DNA of 64,000 nt. Origin: Stutzerimonas zhaodongensis (GTDB lineage Bacteria; Pseudomonadota; Gammaproteobacteria; Pseudomonadales; Pseudomonadaceae). Both the position numbers and the translations under genes were made by a program. Under the pieces are notes generated by a model. The model had not been told where the DNA came from and ran no database searches. It saw only the letters and a list, made by a program, of their open reading frames with translations. The stretch lies in the NCBI RefSeq assembly GCF_003696365.1, contig NZ_RFFM01000001.1:1627852-1691851 (forward strand). Direction: 5' to 3'. Shown in pieces: positions 51,127 to 60,248 of this stretch (position 1 is its first letter; every line of letters begins with the position of its first letter).

Positions 51127-52260
51127 TCAGCCTGGGATCGGGGCGTTTTCCTCGAGTAGGCCTTCACGCTTGGCGGCCGACCAGAATTCGCCCGGTATCC
51201 TGGCTGACATCGACGCGGCGTTCTCGCGGATATGCTCCGCCTTGCTCGCACCGGGAATGACGGCCGAGACCACCGAAGGCGCATTGCAGAACTGCAACGC
51301 GGCCGTACGCAGATCAACCCCGTGCTCGCGGGCCAGCGCGCGATAACGCTCTCGCTTGCTCTGGATGTCCTCGGGCACCTCCTTGCTGTAATTGAAATAC
51401 TCGTTGCCGGCCAGGTAACCCGAGTTCAACGGCGCGCCGAGCACGAGGGAAACGCCGCGTTTTTCCGCGGCTGGGAACAGGTCGTTCAGGGCATCCTTGT
51501 GTTTGAGCAGCGAATACTGGGTCGCTGAAAGAATGATGTCCGGGTCAGACCGTTCGATGGCGCCCAGCGCAGGAGGCAACGTATTCACACCCATCCCCCA
51601 GGCCTTGATCAGGCCTTCCTCGCGCATTTTCACCAGTTCCGGCATTGCGCCTTTGACGGCCACCTCGAAATGCTCCTTCCAGCCTTCGCCCATGTCCTCG
51701 TTGTCCGGCGATAGGTCGTGTATGAACACGACGTCCAGGCTTGGCACACCCATGCGCTGAAGGCTGTCTTCGATGGATCGACGAGTACCGGAGGCGCTGT
51801 AGTCATATTCGTAGTTGAAATTGTTCACACCCTTCCAGTCCTTGTGGGCGTAACCGGCTTCAGGCTTGAGCAGTCGCCCAACCTTGGTCGACAGCACATA
51901 GGCATCGCGTTCCTGCGCTGACAACAGCCCGGCGTGGCGCCGCTCGCTGAGGCCCAGCCCATACCAGGGCGAGGTGTCGTAGTAACGAATACCCAGATCC
52001 CACGCCTGTTGCAGTAGAGCCAAGGCTTCAGCTTCCGGCATTTCCCGGCGCATGTCGCCCAGGCCGATTGCGCCTCCAAGTCCGAAGCGATAAGGCGGCC
52101 GATAGCGCTCATGCCTGCCCTCGTTCATAGGCAGCCGATCAGGTGACTGAGGCGCGGCCCCCTGCTGGTTCTGGTTCGTCTGGGCACGGGCAAATGCAGG
52201 CCCAAGCGCCAGCGCGACACCTGCGCCAGCTGTGGTAGAGAGAAATTGGCGACGTTGCAT
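51127..52260 (-). CDS. Tat-exported aldo/keto reductase
   Basis: A 377-residue reductase with a twin-arginine signal (MQRRQFLSTTAGAGVALALG, ending ARA). The barrel shows IRYYDTSPWYGLGLSERRHAGLL (Asp and Tyr), STKVGRLLKP (Lys) and VVFIHDLSPDNED (His), and late FCNAPSVVSAVIPGASKAEHI. It resembles D-threo-aldose 1-dehydrogenase-like members. An exported NAD(P)-dependent enzyme is unusual unless a cofactor is folded in before export, which the Tat route allows. Start at MQRRQ. Confidence 0.9.
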   Translation of the reverse strand: MQRRQFLSTTAGAGVALALGPAFARAQTNQNQQGAAPQSPDRLPMNEGRHERYRPPYRFGLGGAIGLGDMRREMPEAEALALLQQAWDLGIRYYDTSPWYGLGLSERRHAGLLSAQERDAYVLSTKVGRLLKPEAGYAHKDWKGVNNFNYEYDYSASGTRRSIEDSLQRMGVPSLDVVFIHDLSPDNEDMGEGWKEHFEVAVKGAMPELVKMREEGLIKAWGMGVNTLPPALGAIERSDPDIILSATQYSLLKHKDALNDLFPAAEKRGVSLVLGAPLNSGYLAGNEYFNYSKEVPEDIQSKRERYRALAREHGVDLRTAALQFCNAPSVVSAVIPGASKAEHIRENAASMSARIPGEFWSAAKREGLLEENAPIPG

Positions 52261-52407
52261 GCGAAACCTCCGTTGCAGAGTGAGCAGGGATAAATCCCCG
52301 GGGCGTCTGTTAGCGACCCCATCCTCTTCCACGGGTTTCCTCTACTGTTGAATCGCTCGCGTATAGAGTTGCCTTGAATATAGGCAGCGCCAACTGCGCC
52401 TGGTTGG

Positions 52408-53331
52408 TCATCCCGGTGACGATTGCCCGCCGTCAGATAGCTCGGGCCCCAGCACATCCACTGGGGTCCAGGGATTGGCGCCCGTCCCGATCCAGTCCAG
52501 GGTCGCCTGCCAGAAGCTGTCGCGGTAGCGATCGCGAAACAGGTCGAAGTGCCCCACTCTGGTTTCGCCCAGCGCCTGGGGCGTCAAACGGACGTGTTCG
52601 CGATAGCAGTTACGGTAGTAACTCAGGCCGCGGGCGATCGCAGGGGGCGTGCCGTATTCGTCGTCAGTTACGCTCACGGCCAGAATGGGGGCACGGATGG
52701 CAGCAAAGCGGCGGATCACCTCGTCGCGTTCCGCCGCGGGATAGCTGTCTTCCAGCCGTGCATGGCGATACGCCCATTCCCTTGCGACGCCGGCAGGCAG
52801 ATCTTCCAGCCAGCCAAGCCGGCGCCCCGGGAAATAGCCGCAGAGCGACGTCAGCACCGGCATGAACAGATGCCACCTGGCGTACATCTGCCAGCGCTGC
52901 GCGGGCGCATAGTCGCGCCAGTAAGCGTATTGGGCGCCGACACTGAGAAAGCGATCCACATCGACGGCGGACGCCGCGAATCCCGGCAGAAAGCCGCCGA
53001 TGCTGTGCCCAACGGCAACCAGCGGACCTACGGGATCCTGCCCGCGCATCCAGCGAACGGCAGCATCGAAGTCCAGATCACCCCAGTCTCGCCAGATGAT
53101 CCGTGCATTCCTGAGGCTCGCCGGTCGTGATCCTCCAATGCCGCGGTAATCGTAGGCCAGCACCCGGTAGCCCTGATCGCAGAGAAAGGCTGCGTAGCGC
53201 GCGTAGTAACGCGCGAGTACGCCCGTTGCACTGCTTATGATCACCGACCCACGCGGCCCGCCAGCCGGCGTCCACAGTTGCCCAGCAAGGGAATAACCAT
53301 CACGGCATTGCAGAACTACGGGCTCGGACAT
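52408..53331 (-). CDS. Alpha/beta hydrolase
   Basis: A 307-residue cytoplasmic hydrolase. GYRVLAYDYRGIGGSRP and VAVGHSIGGFLPGFAAS mark the fold and the Ser nucleophile; the acid is in AVSVTDDEYGTPP and the His in ETRVGHFDLFRDR. This combination is seen in the COG4757 type of predicted hydrolases. Substrate unknown. It diverges from the SLC13 gene over a 332-bp gap. Confidence 0.87.
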   Translation of the reverse strand: MSEPVVLQCRDGYSLAGQLWTPAGGPRGSVIISSATGVLARYYARYAAFLCDQGYRVLAYDYRGIGGSRPASLRNARIIWRDWGDLDFDAAVRWMRGQDPVGPLVAVGHSIGGFLPGFAASAVDVDRFLSVGAQYAYWRDYAPAQRWQMYARWHLFMPVLTSLCGYFPGRRLGWLEDLPAGVAREWAYRHARLEDSYPAAERDEVIRRFAAIRAPILAVSVTDDEYGTPPAIARGLSYYRNCYREHVRLTPQALGETRVGHFDLFRDRYRDSFWQATLDWIGTGANPWTPVDVLGPELSDGGQSSPG

Positions 53332-53663
53332 GGATGCGCATCGGCAGTGGGCTGTCGTACATCCTTGCCTACTGACGCAGGTCTTGCCAGTCAGCGGTCT
53401 ACAAATAGCGTTCAGCAGGCCCATGCGAAGCCGCTTGCGGCGGGCTCCCGCCGCCATTCACAGCAAGGATGACAGGGGATTTTTCAGTCCCGGCCACAGC
53501 GCTGTCGGCGAACGCAACGCTGACTGCGGGGTCCATCATCCGGCTAACGTATTGCCGCCTGTGTACACCGTCCCGGCCAATCCGCGCTCGACCCAACATT
53601 CAGCCCGCCGCCCAGTCTCCTGCTCATTCCCGGCAGCACAACGGCGTTCTTTCGGAGATTTTC
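53332..53663. promoter_or_regulatory. Intergenic region between a divergent hydrolase gene and an SLC13 gene
   Basis: No supportable gene. At 53437-53454 there is a perfect hairpin GCGGCGGG-CT-CCCGCCGC. TTCGGAGATTTTC precedes the SLC13 ATG. The region presumably holds promoters for both genes, but I see no near-consensus pair. Confidence 0.4.
53437..53454. repeat. Perfect GC-rich inverted repeat
   Basis: An 8-bp perfect stem with a two-base loop (GCGGCGGG, CT, CCCGCCGC). The same TGCGGCGGGCTC string occurs at 49294-49305, downstream of the AraJ-type gene, so it may be a dispersed REP-like motif, but two copies are weak evidence. Confidence 0.35.
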
Positions 53664-55520
53664 ATGCAAAGCGATCAGCTGATCGTGTTCGCCGTTCTGG
53701 CCGCGACATTGGGCTTGTTCGTGTGGAATCGCTGGCGTTACGACATTGTTGCCATCGGTGCGTTGCTGGTGGTCACCCTGGCCGGAATCGTTCCCCCGGA
53801 GGAAGCGTTCATGGGCCTCGGCCACCCGGCGGTAATCACCGTTGCGGCCGTGCTGGTGCTTAGCCGTGGTCTGCTGAACGGGGGCGTGGTGGACTCGCTG
53901 GCGCGTCACCTGACCCGCGTCGGAGACCGGCCATGGATTCAGGTGCTGACGTTGAGCGGCATCGTCGCGCTGTGCTCGGGCTTCATGAACAACGTCGGAG
54001 CGCTTGCGCTGTTCATGCCGGTAGCCGTGTGGATGTCCCGCCAGAGTGGTCGCTCGCCCTCCTATCTTTTGATGCCGCTGGCCTTCGGCTCGTTGCTCGG
54101 CGGAACACTGACCCTGATCGGCACGCCTCCCAACATCATCATCGCCGGCTACAGACGGGATACGGGCGAGGCACCATTCGGCATGTTCGACTTTCTGCCG
54201 GTCGGCCTGGCCATCACGCTCGCTGGCGTGCTCTTCATCGCTCTGCTGTGGCGGCTGACCCCACGGCGCGAAGATCAGAGCAGCGATCAGGAGCTGTTCG
54301 AGATCAGCGCCTACATGACCGAACTGCAGATCCCGGCGGGCAGCAAGTATGCGGGCCGGACCCTTCACGACCTGATAACCGCTGGGGGCGAGGACGTTGA
54401 AGTAATGGTCATCGCGCTGGTGCGCGGAGGTGAATACAAACGCATGCCGTCTACCTACGAGGTGCTGCGCGACGACGACATCCTGATGGTCGAAGCGGAC
54501 TCCGAAATACTCAAGAGCTTCCTCGATGTTACCCACCTTCAACTGGCAGCCGAGGCGGACAGCAAAGCCGAAGCCCGTGAAAAAGCCGAGCAACAGAAGC
54601 AGGCGGAAAAGAATGGCGAAGCCAAGGCCGAGGCGGACGCCGAATCCAATGGCGCACGCCGCGCTGAGCGCGCGCTGGCAGAAGCTATCGTCACCGCGGG
54701 CTCTTCATTGGTCGGCACCACCGCTACCGGTTTGGCTCTGCGTGAGCGCCATGGTGTGAACATTCTCGCCGTGGCACGGCAAGGTCAGCGACTGCGCCAA
54801 CGCCTGAGCAAAATCCGCTTCGCTGCAGGCGACATCCTTCTGTTGCAGGCTCGCGAAGATCAACTGCAGGCAACGCTGAACAATCTCGGTTGCCTGCCGT
54901 TGGCCTCGCGCGGACTGCGCATCACCGCGCCGCGCAAGGTGCTACTGGCTAGCGGCATCTTCGCTGGCGCGCTGGCGCTGATTGCAATGGGATTGCTTCC
55001 TGCAGCCGTCGCCCTGGTGGGCGGGGCGCTTGTGATGATTCTGGTCGGCCTGGTCCCTACCGGAGACATCTACAAAAGTATCGACATGTCGATAATCGTG
55101 CTCATCGCCGCCATGCTGCCGATTGGCGAAGCGCTGGAAACCACCGGAGGCTCACGGCTGATCGCTGATGCTTTGCTGGAAATCGGCCAGGCAGCGCCAC
55201 CGGCGGCTACGGTGGCGATTCTCATGATAGGCGTGATGGCGCTGTCGAACGTGGTCAACAATGCCGCTGCCGCGGTACTCGCAGCGCCAGTGGCAATTGC
55301 TCTGGCACGCAGCATGGAGGCCTCTGCTGACCCCCTGCTGATGGCCGTGGCGATTGGCGCATCCTGCGCGTTTCTCACACCTATCGGCCATCAATCGAAC
55401 ACGCTGGTCATGGCGCCGGGGGGCTACCGTTTCGGTGATTACTGGCGGCTCGGCCTGCCATTATCAATCGTCGTCGTGCTGGTAGCGGTGCCGGTCATTT
55501 TGTGGGTCTGGCCGCTTTAG
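53664..55520 (+). CDS. SLC13-family permease with two RCK_C domains and a charged insert
   Basis: A 618-residue anion:sodium symporter-like permease with the same plan as the gene at 25503-27332. Membrane helices fill about 1-200 (including GGTLTLIGTPPNIIIAGYRR), then RCK_C domains at about 207-290 and 345-420, then a second helix block ending HQSNTLVMAPGGYRFGDYWRLG. Between the RCK_C domains, residues about 295-340 are an Ala/Glu/Lys-rich low-complexity stretch (AEADSKAEAREKAEQQKQ...) absent from the other paralogue. Substrate unknown. Confidence 0.88.
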   Translation: MQSDQLIVFAVLAATLGLFVWNRWRYDIVAIGALLVVTLAGIVPPEEAFMGLGHPAVITVAAVLVLSRGLLNGGVVDSLARHLTRVGDRPWIQVLTLSGIVALCSGFMNNVGALALFMPVAVWMSRQSGRSPSYLLMPLAFGSLLGGTLTLIGTPPNIIIAGYRRDTGEAPFGMFDFLPVGLAITLAGVLFIALLWRLTPRREDQSSDQELFEISAYMTELQIPAGSKYAGRTLHDLITAGGEDVEVMVIALVRGGEYKRMPSTYEVLRDDDILMVEADSEILKSFLDVTHLQLAAEADSKAEAREKAEQQKQAEKNGEAKAEADAESNGARRAERALAEAIVTAGSSLVGTTATGLALRERHGVNILAVARQGQRLRQRLSKIRFAAGDILLLQAREDQLQATLNNLGCLPLASRGLRITAPRKVLLASGIFAGALALIAMGLLPAAVALVGGALVMILVGLVPTGDIYKSIDMSIIVLIAAMLPIGEALETTGGSRLIADALLEIGQAAPPAATVAILMIGVMALSNVVNNAAAAVLAAPVAIALARSMEASADPLLMAVAIGASCAFLTPIGHQSNTLVMAPGGYRFGDYWRLGLPLSIVVVLVAVPVILWVWPL

Positions 55521-55571
55521 CGGCGAAAACAGTCCGGCCCGCGCCGCATGCCTGGCCGACATGCCCACCGG

Positions 55572-56582
55572 TTACCTGTCCTTGAGGCCGCGCAGCAGCG
55601 CCTTGTGGAATACCTCCGGCGCCTCGACCTGGGGTGAGTGACCAAGCTCGGGGAACGGCACCAGCGTGGCTTTCTGGATGGTTGCCGCAGCACGTCTGCC
55701 GAGTTCCGGGTAGTTGCCCAGACGCTCGGCAACTTCCTTCGGCGCGCGGTTGGCGCCCGGTGCAGTGCGATCCTTGCCTCCGATCAACAGCAGAGTCGGC
55801 ATGCTCAGCTTGTCGAACTCATGGATAACGGGCTGGGTGAACACCATCTCGGAGGTCTGCGCCTGGTTCCAGGCGACGATTTCCTTGCCGCTCCCGGCGT
55901 ACATCCCGGCCAGCATGTTCACCCATTGGTCGTACTCCGGCTTCCAGTTACCGTCGTAGTAGAACTTCTGCTGGTAGCCCTTGATCTTCTCGAAGTCGGT
56001 CTGCAATTCCCCCTCGTACATCGTGTCGATAGCCGCGTAGGGAACACCTTCGGCCTGCCAATCCTCAAGCCCTATGGGATTGACCAGCACCAGTTGCTCG
56101 ACCATCTGTGGATAGTTGAGCGCAAACCGTGACGCCAGCATGCCGCCCATCGAATGGCCGATCACGGTGACCTGATCGATATCCAACGATTGCAGCAACG
56201 CCTCGGTGTTGTACGCCAGCTGGGCGAAACTGAACTGGTAACCCAGAGGCTTGCTGGAGCTGCAGAAGCCAATCTGGTCCGGTGCAATGACCCGATAACC
56301 ATTCTGCGATAGCACCGCAATGCTTTCCTGCCAGGTCGCGGCGCAGAAATTCTTGCCATGCATCAGCACGATGGTCCGTCCGTTAGCCTTACCGGTCGGC
56401 GCAACGTCCATATAGCCCATCGTCAGCGACTGCCGCTGCGAGGAGAACTCGAAGCGCTTGATCGGATGGGGATAGCTGAAGCCTTCGAGTTGCGGGCCAT
56501 AGACAGGACGCTCATCGGCCTGCAGCGAGGGGATCAGGGCAAGCCCGGTGGCGAGCATCAGGGAAGACATGGCTTTGTTCAC
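55572..56582 (-). CDS. Secreted alpha/beta hydrolase
   Basis: A 336-residue hydrolase with a signal peptide (NKAMSSLMLATGLALIPSLQA). The fold shows IVLMHGKNFCAATW, PDQIGFCSSSKP, VIGHSMGGMLASRFAL (Ser nucleophile), GGKDRTAPGA (acid) and FPELGHSPQVEAP (His). I choose a GTG start because AAGGAG lies seven bases upstream; an ATG four codons later is the alternative. Role unknown; related proteins include haloalkane dehalogenase-like and lipase-like enzymes. Confidence 0.88.
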   Translation of the reverse strand: MNKAMSSLMLATGLALIPSLQADERPVYGPQLEGFSYPHPIKRFEFSSQRQSLTMGYMDVAPTGKANGRTIVLMHGKNFCAATWQESIAVLSQNGYRVIAPDQIGFCSSSKPLGYQFSFAQLAYNTEALLQSLDIDQVTVIGHSMGGMLASRFALNYPQMVEQLVLVNPIGLEDWQAEGVPYAAIDTMYEGELQTDFEKIKGYQQKFYYDGNWKPEYDQWVNMLAGMYAGSGKEIVAWNQAQTSEMVFTQPVIHEFDKLSMPTLLLIGGKDRTAPGANRAPKEVAERLGNYPELGRRAAATIQKATLVPFPELGHSPQVEAPEVFHKALLRGLKDR

Positions 56583-56779
56583 GCATCGACTCCTTGCAGG
56601 CGGCCGTTGGCCGCATTTTGGCATTGAGACCGTTGTACCACCTGGACCTGTCGGTGCCGCCCTGAGGGGCTCCGGGGCTCAAGCACAGCGGTCGTACCTA
56701 TCTGGGAGCCTGAGCAGCGGCCAGGGTTCGGTGGCCTTGATGAAGCGAGTGTTTCGCCATTATTCGATTAAGACGTCGC

Positions 56780-57208
56780 CTATTCGGCACCGACCTGCTG
56801 AATGTCGAAGCCGATGCGGTTGTCGGCGCTGATGCGAAAGTGCAGGGTCTCTCCGCGCTCGACCTGAGCCGCCTTCTCACGCAACAGGCGCCCCTTGCCA
56901 CAGAGGGTGTCGTCTTCGGGATCGGACTCGATGCTGACGATCCGCATACCCGCCGGTACGTAGAGCCGCACCTGCTCACCGACATGAATGCGCGCCGCAA
57001 GCATGCGATCGACCATCACTGCCACGTAGCAACCGCCGCCGCGTATTCCGAAATCGCGAGTCACGACGATCTCTCCACCGTTGGCAACAGGCGACTGGTA
57101 GCCACGCAGGCGCTCTTCCGGCACAGGTTTGATGTCTTGCGGGGCAGCCTGCCAGGAGGAACAGCCGGCCAGCGCCAGCAAGGGGAACAGTGCGACGAGT
57201 AAGCGCAT
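56780..57208 (-). CDS. Small predicted lipoprotein
   Basis: A 142-residue protein with a lipoprotein signal (MRLLVALFPLLALAGC, Cys16). The mature part is mainly beta strand in pattern (GGEIVVTRDFGIRGGGCYVAVMVDRMLAARIHVGEQVRLYVPAGMR) and has two further cysteines (GGGCYV, TLCGKG). I do not recognise a named family. It has no close partner gene. Confidence 0.75.
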   Translation of the reverse strand: MRLLVALFPLLALAGCSSWQAAPQDIKPVPEERLRGYQSPVANGGEIVVTRDFGIRGGGCYVAVMVDRMLAARIHVGEQVRLYVPAGMRIVSIESDPEDDTLCGKGRLLREKAAQVERGETLHFRISADNRIGFDIQQVGAE

Positions 57209-57290
57209 GAAAGGATTCCGGTCGAGTAAGCGAAACGGTGATGGTATGACAGCTTAGCTGGCCGCCGCGCGAATTGTGCTAGACCCGTTA

Positions 57291-57512
57291 TCAGCGAGTC
57301 GAAACCGGATGGCTGCTTCCTGGGTAGGGCCGTTCCTCCTCGAGCGATCCATGGCGGTCATAGACCTCGACCGAAGCGGTCTTGCCTTCCATGAAGCTGT
57401 CGAGGCCGGTGAACATTTCGTCCTTGGTCAGGGTGCGCAGCACGGTTTCCTGGGTCTGCTGATCGGTCAGCTCCCAGCCCATGGGTGTCGGGTTAACGTG
57501 GTACTTGTCCAT
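57291..57512 (-). CDS. DUF2188-like small protein
   Basis: A 73-residue protein beginning MDKYHVNPTPMGWELTDQQT. The YHV...GW...T start and the later helix fit DUF2188, small soluble proteins of unknown function. AAGGAG lies five bases before the second of two adjacent ATG codons, which decides the start. Confidence 0.6.
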   Translation of the reverse strand: MDKYHVNPTPMGWELTDQQTQETVLRTLTKDEMFTGLDSFMEGKTASVEVYDRHGSLEEERPYPGSSHPVSTR

Positions 57513-57592
57513 CATCGCTCCTTCAGAGGGTCTCGCCATCCGGCGGGCCTCAGAGATTTCGGTTCGGATTACGGCTGCAGGACGCGCCAAGC

Positions 57593-57739
57593 CTAGCTTC
57601 GATCGTCAATACCGAGCTCGATATCGTCGAAATCCGGATCTTCTCCCGGCTCCTTCTCACCGCTGTCGGTCATGGTCACATCCGGCAGATCTTCGGCAGG
57701 CTCGTCGTGCCCGGTCTGGTCATGGGGTGTTGCGTTCAT
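57593..57739 (-). CDS. Tiny highly acidic protein (48 aa)
   Basis: Starts MNATPHDQTGHDEPAEDLPD and ends DDIELGIDDRS. It has 17 Asp/Glu against 2 Lys/Arg. An AGAGAG ribosome-like site lies six bases before the ATG. It is divergent from the acidic 130-residue gene and lies 80 bp beyond the start of the DUF2188-like gene on the same strand. Probably intrinsically disordered. No family is recognised, and a short frame like this could be chance. Confidence 0.5.
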   Translation of the reverse strand: MNATPHDQTGHDEPAEDLPDVTMTDSGEKEPGEDPDFDDIELGIDDRS

Positions 57740-57932
57740 GGCGTTCTCTCTTCTGCAATGGGTTCTGCCGGATTGGAACCCTTGCCTCAGGTTGACGTTC
57801 GGCGCCCCGCTTGCCGGCGGTCCGATCGCGCTTCAGGCAGAACGATCTGCCATGGGGCCTCAACTTGCGATTGCAGCCACACCTGGACTCCACCACACTG
57901 CCGACAATCCCACCTGTACCGGAGCTGCTCCC

Positions 57933-58325
57933 ATGCCTGCCACTAGCCAACCTTCGCGCGACAGCATCCTCTCCGACCCGGATGCCCTCAGCTGCACCAT
58001 CTACCGTGCCCACGAAACCGATCCGGATGGCGAAGAACTGGACATGGGCGATGCCCGAGTGATCATCACCGGCCAGTTCGAACCGCCACAGGAGTGGGAT
58101 GCCAAGGCTCGCGCCGACTATTTCGATGGTATGCCGGAGGAGGCGTTTTTCACCGCCGTGTTCGCCAGCGAAGCCGGGTCCGATTCCAAGGGCTTTTTCA
58201 CGGTAGAGGCGGATGACTACGCCGCCGTGACCGAGCTTGATGGCAGCATCGCCATGTTCTACGTGTGCGAACGTCTGGATGACGGCAGCTACGTGATGCT
58301 GCGTGAAGAAGACGACGAGGAATAA
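57933..58325 (+). CDS. Acidic hypothetical protein (130 aa)
   Basis: A soluble protein with 33 Asp/Glu in 130 residues, beginning MPATSQPSRDSILSDPDALS and ending MLREEDDEE. Regions such as ARVIITGQFEPPQEWDAKARADYF and FYVCERLDDGSYVMLREED read as a real beta/helix fold. GGAG lies eight bases upstream of the ATG. The frame extends 87 codons upstream but that part is the reverse of the 48-residue gene. Family not recognised. Confidence 0.7.
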   Translation: MPATSQPSRDSILSDPDALSCTIYRAHETDPDGEELDMGDARVIITGQFEPPQEWDAKARADYFDGMPEEAFFTAVFASEAGSDSKGFFTVEADDYAAVTELDGSIAMFYVCERLDDGSYVMLREEDDEE

Positions 58326-58474
58326 GTCACCCGCCTGGCCAGACCAGGCGCACCAGACGGGTAATCGAACCCGCTCCCGCTCGATCGGGTCTGTGCTGTA
58401 TGGGCAGACCTTTCGGTCACACGACCGAAATTGCCCTCGCCAGACCCACCTGCCGCATATCGAAGAGGAATCTC

Positions 58475-59740
58475 ATGAGCCCTCTGCTTCGCCTCTGGCA
58501 ATCGCCGGTTTCACGCATGAAGCTGGTCGCCGGCCTGCTCCTGCTTCTCGCCGCCCTGCTCTACGTGATCGCGACCGCCATGGAGCCGCGCCATCCGGCC
58601 TGGGGTTATGTCGCCTCCTTCGCCGAAGCCGCCATGGTCGGTGCGATCGCTGACTGGTTTGCCGTTACCGCACTGTTCCGCCACCCGCTCGGCCTACCGA
58701 TCCCGCACACGGCAATCATTCCGCGCAGCAAGGCACGAATCGGGCAGAACCTCTCGACCTTTATCACCACCCATTTCCTGTCGACGCCCCTGGTGCTGGC
58801 CAAGCTGGAAGCGCTGGACCTAGGCGGGCGCCTGGCCAACTGGCTACGCCACCCGGCCAATGCAGAAGCGGTCGGGCAGCAGCTCACTGGCATGGCGCGA
58901 TTCGGCGTCGAGTCGCTGCATGACGAGCGCGTGCAAGCATTCGTACAGGCCAAACTGATCAACCGAGCACGCAAGGTCGATCTCGCGCCCATCTGCGGCC
59001 AAGTGCTGGAAATGCTCACCCGCCAAGGCAAGCACCAGGCGATGCTCGATGAAGCGCTGATCAAGATCGACGACCTGCTTCAGGACGATGACACCCGTGC
59101 GCTGGTGGCTGACGCAATAACTGCCGAAGTTCGCACGCTGCGCTATCTCGGCCTTGGCAAGGCAGTCGGCGGTTGGTCGGCAAACAAGTTCGTCGACGGC
59201 GTGTCGGCGGTGATCGCCGAGGTGGCCAACGATCCAGAACACCCACTGCGTGAGCGCTTCGACGAGCATGTCGCCGAGTACATCGATCGCATGAAGCACG
59301 ATCCCGAATATCGGCTGGAGGTCGAGCGCATCGTCGCCCAGCTGCTGGATCACCCCGCCACCACCGATTACCTGCGAACGCTATGGGGTGAACTGACCCA
59401 ATGGCTACAGGACGATCTGGACAGCCCCGACTCGCGCATCGGCAACCGCATCGTGCGCATAACGCAGGGCCTCGGCGACTCGCTGGCGGCGGATACTGCC
59501 ATGCGCACCTGGATCAACGAGCAGCTGATGGCCGCCGCGCCAGGGATGCTTGAGCGCTACCGCGGCCAGATCGGCAAATACATCGCCCAGCGCGTGGAGA
59601 ACTGGGAAAGCCGCGAACTGGTCGAGCAGATGGAGCAGAGCGTGGGCAAAGACCTGCAGTACATCCGCATCAACGGCACGCTGGTGGGCGGGCTGGTCGG
59701 GCTGGTACTACATGCATTGACTCAGCTGGCAACCGGCTGA
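58475..59740 (+). CDS. DUF445 family membrane-anchored protein (YjiN-like)
   Basis: A 421-residue inner-membrane protein of the DUF445 family. After two N-terminal helices (LVAGLLLLLAALLYVIATAM and the GYVASFAEAAMVGAIADWFAVTALFRHPLGLPIPHTAIIPRSKARIG signature) comes a long helical cytoplasmic or periplasmic stretch, and a last membrane segment (GTLVGGLVGLVLHAL). GAAGAGGAA precedes the ATG. Role unknown. It is convergent with the HIT gene. Confidence 0.9.
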   Translation: MSPLLRLWQSPVSRMKLVAGLLLLLAALLYVIATAMEPRHPAWGYVASFAEAAMVGAIADWFAVTALFRHPLGLPIPHTAIIPRSKARIGQNLSTFITTHFLSTPLVLAKLEALDLGGRLANWLRHPANAEAVGQQLTGMARFGVESLHDERVQAFVQAKLINRARKVDLAPICGQVLEMLTRQGKHQAMLDEALIKIDDLLQDDDTRALVADAITAEVRTLRYLGLGKAVGGWSANKFVDGVSAVIAEVANDPEHPLRERFDEHVAEYIDRMKHDPEYRLEVERIVAQLLDHPATTDYLRTLWGELTQWLQDDLDSPDSRIGNRIVRITQGLGDSLAADTAMRTWINEQLMAAAPGMLERYRGQIGKYIAQRVENWESRELVEQMEQSVGKDLQYIRINGTLVGGLVGLVLHALTQLATG

Positions 59741-59761
59741 CGCCGTATCAGGCATCAAGCA

Positions 59762-59780
59762 GGGCAACACCGTGTTGCCC
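59762..59780. terminator. Hairpin between convergent DUF445 and HIT genes
   Basis: GGGCAACA and TGTTGCCC pair around a CCG loop (8 bp). The flanks are only weakly T-rich, so it is a candidate terminator, no more. Confidence 0.5.
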
Positions 59781-59801
59781 CCTCTCGACTGGCAGCGTCA
59801 A

Positions 59802-60248
59802 TCAGACGGGTTGCTGGGCGATCCGCTGCACCAACCGCGCCTGCAGCTTTTCCAGTTCCGCTGGCTCGGCTTTGCCCGCCGCATGGATGCCGAGCCCCTC
59901 GCCCGAGTGGCGCGGCACGATATGCACATGGATATGAAACACCGTCTGCCCCGCCGGCGCGCCATTGAACTGCGCGATCTGCACACCGTCGGGCTGCAAT
60001 TCGTCGACGATAACGCGGGAGAGCTTCTGCACCACAGCCATTACCTTGCACAACGCGTCGGTATCCACATCCAGGATGTTGCAAGCCGCCGACCGTTTGG
60101 GAATCACCAATGTGTGGCCGTAGGCCTGTGGGAAAAGATCGAGAAAGGCGAGCACATCGTCATCCTCGTAGAGCTTGTAGCAAGGCGCATCGCCACGAAT
60201 GATCTGGGCGAAGATGTTCTGTGGGTCGTAAGGGTTATTCAAGGACAC
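59802..60248 (-). CDS. HIT family nucleotide hydrolase/transferase
   Basis: A 148-residue histidine-triad protein. The active-site triad reads HIHVHIVP, preceded by FNGAPAGQTVF. The N-terminal IFAQIIRGDAPCYKLYEDDDVLAFLDLFPQAYGHTLVIPKR is the standard HIT beginning. The start is a GTG (VSLNNPYDP) with GGAG eight bases upstream. An upstream ATG (90 bases earlier) would add 30 residues without homology. Divergent from the GST gene. Confidence 0.9.
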   Translation of the reverse strand: MSLNNPYDPQNIFAQIIRGDAPCYKLYEDDDVLAFLDLFPQAYGHTLVIPKRSAACNILDVDTDALCKVMAVVQKLSRVIVDELQPDGVQIAQFNGAPAGQTVFHIHVHIVPRHSGEGLGIHAAGKAEPAELEKLQARLVQRIAQQPV

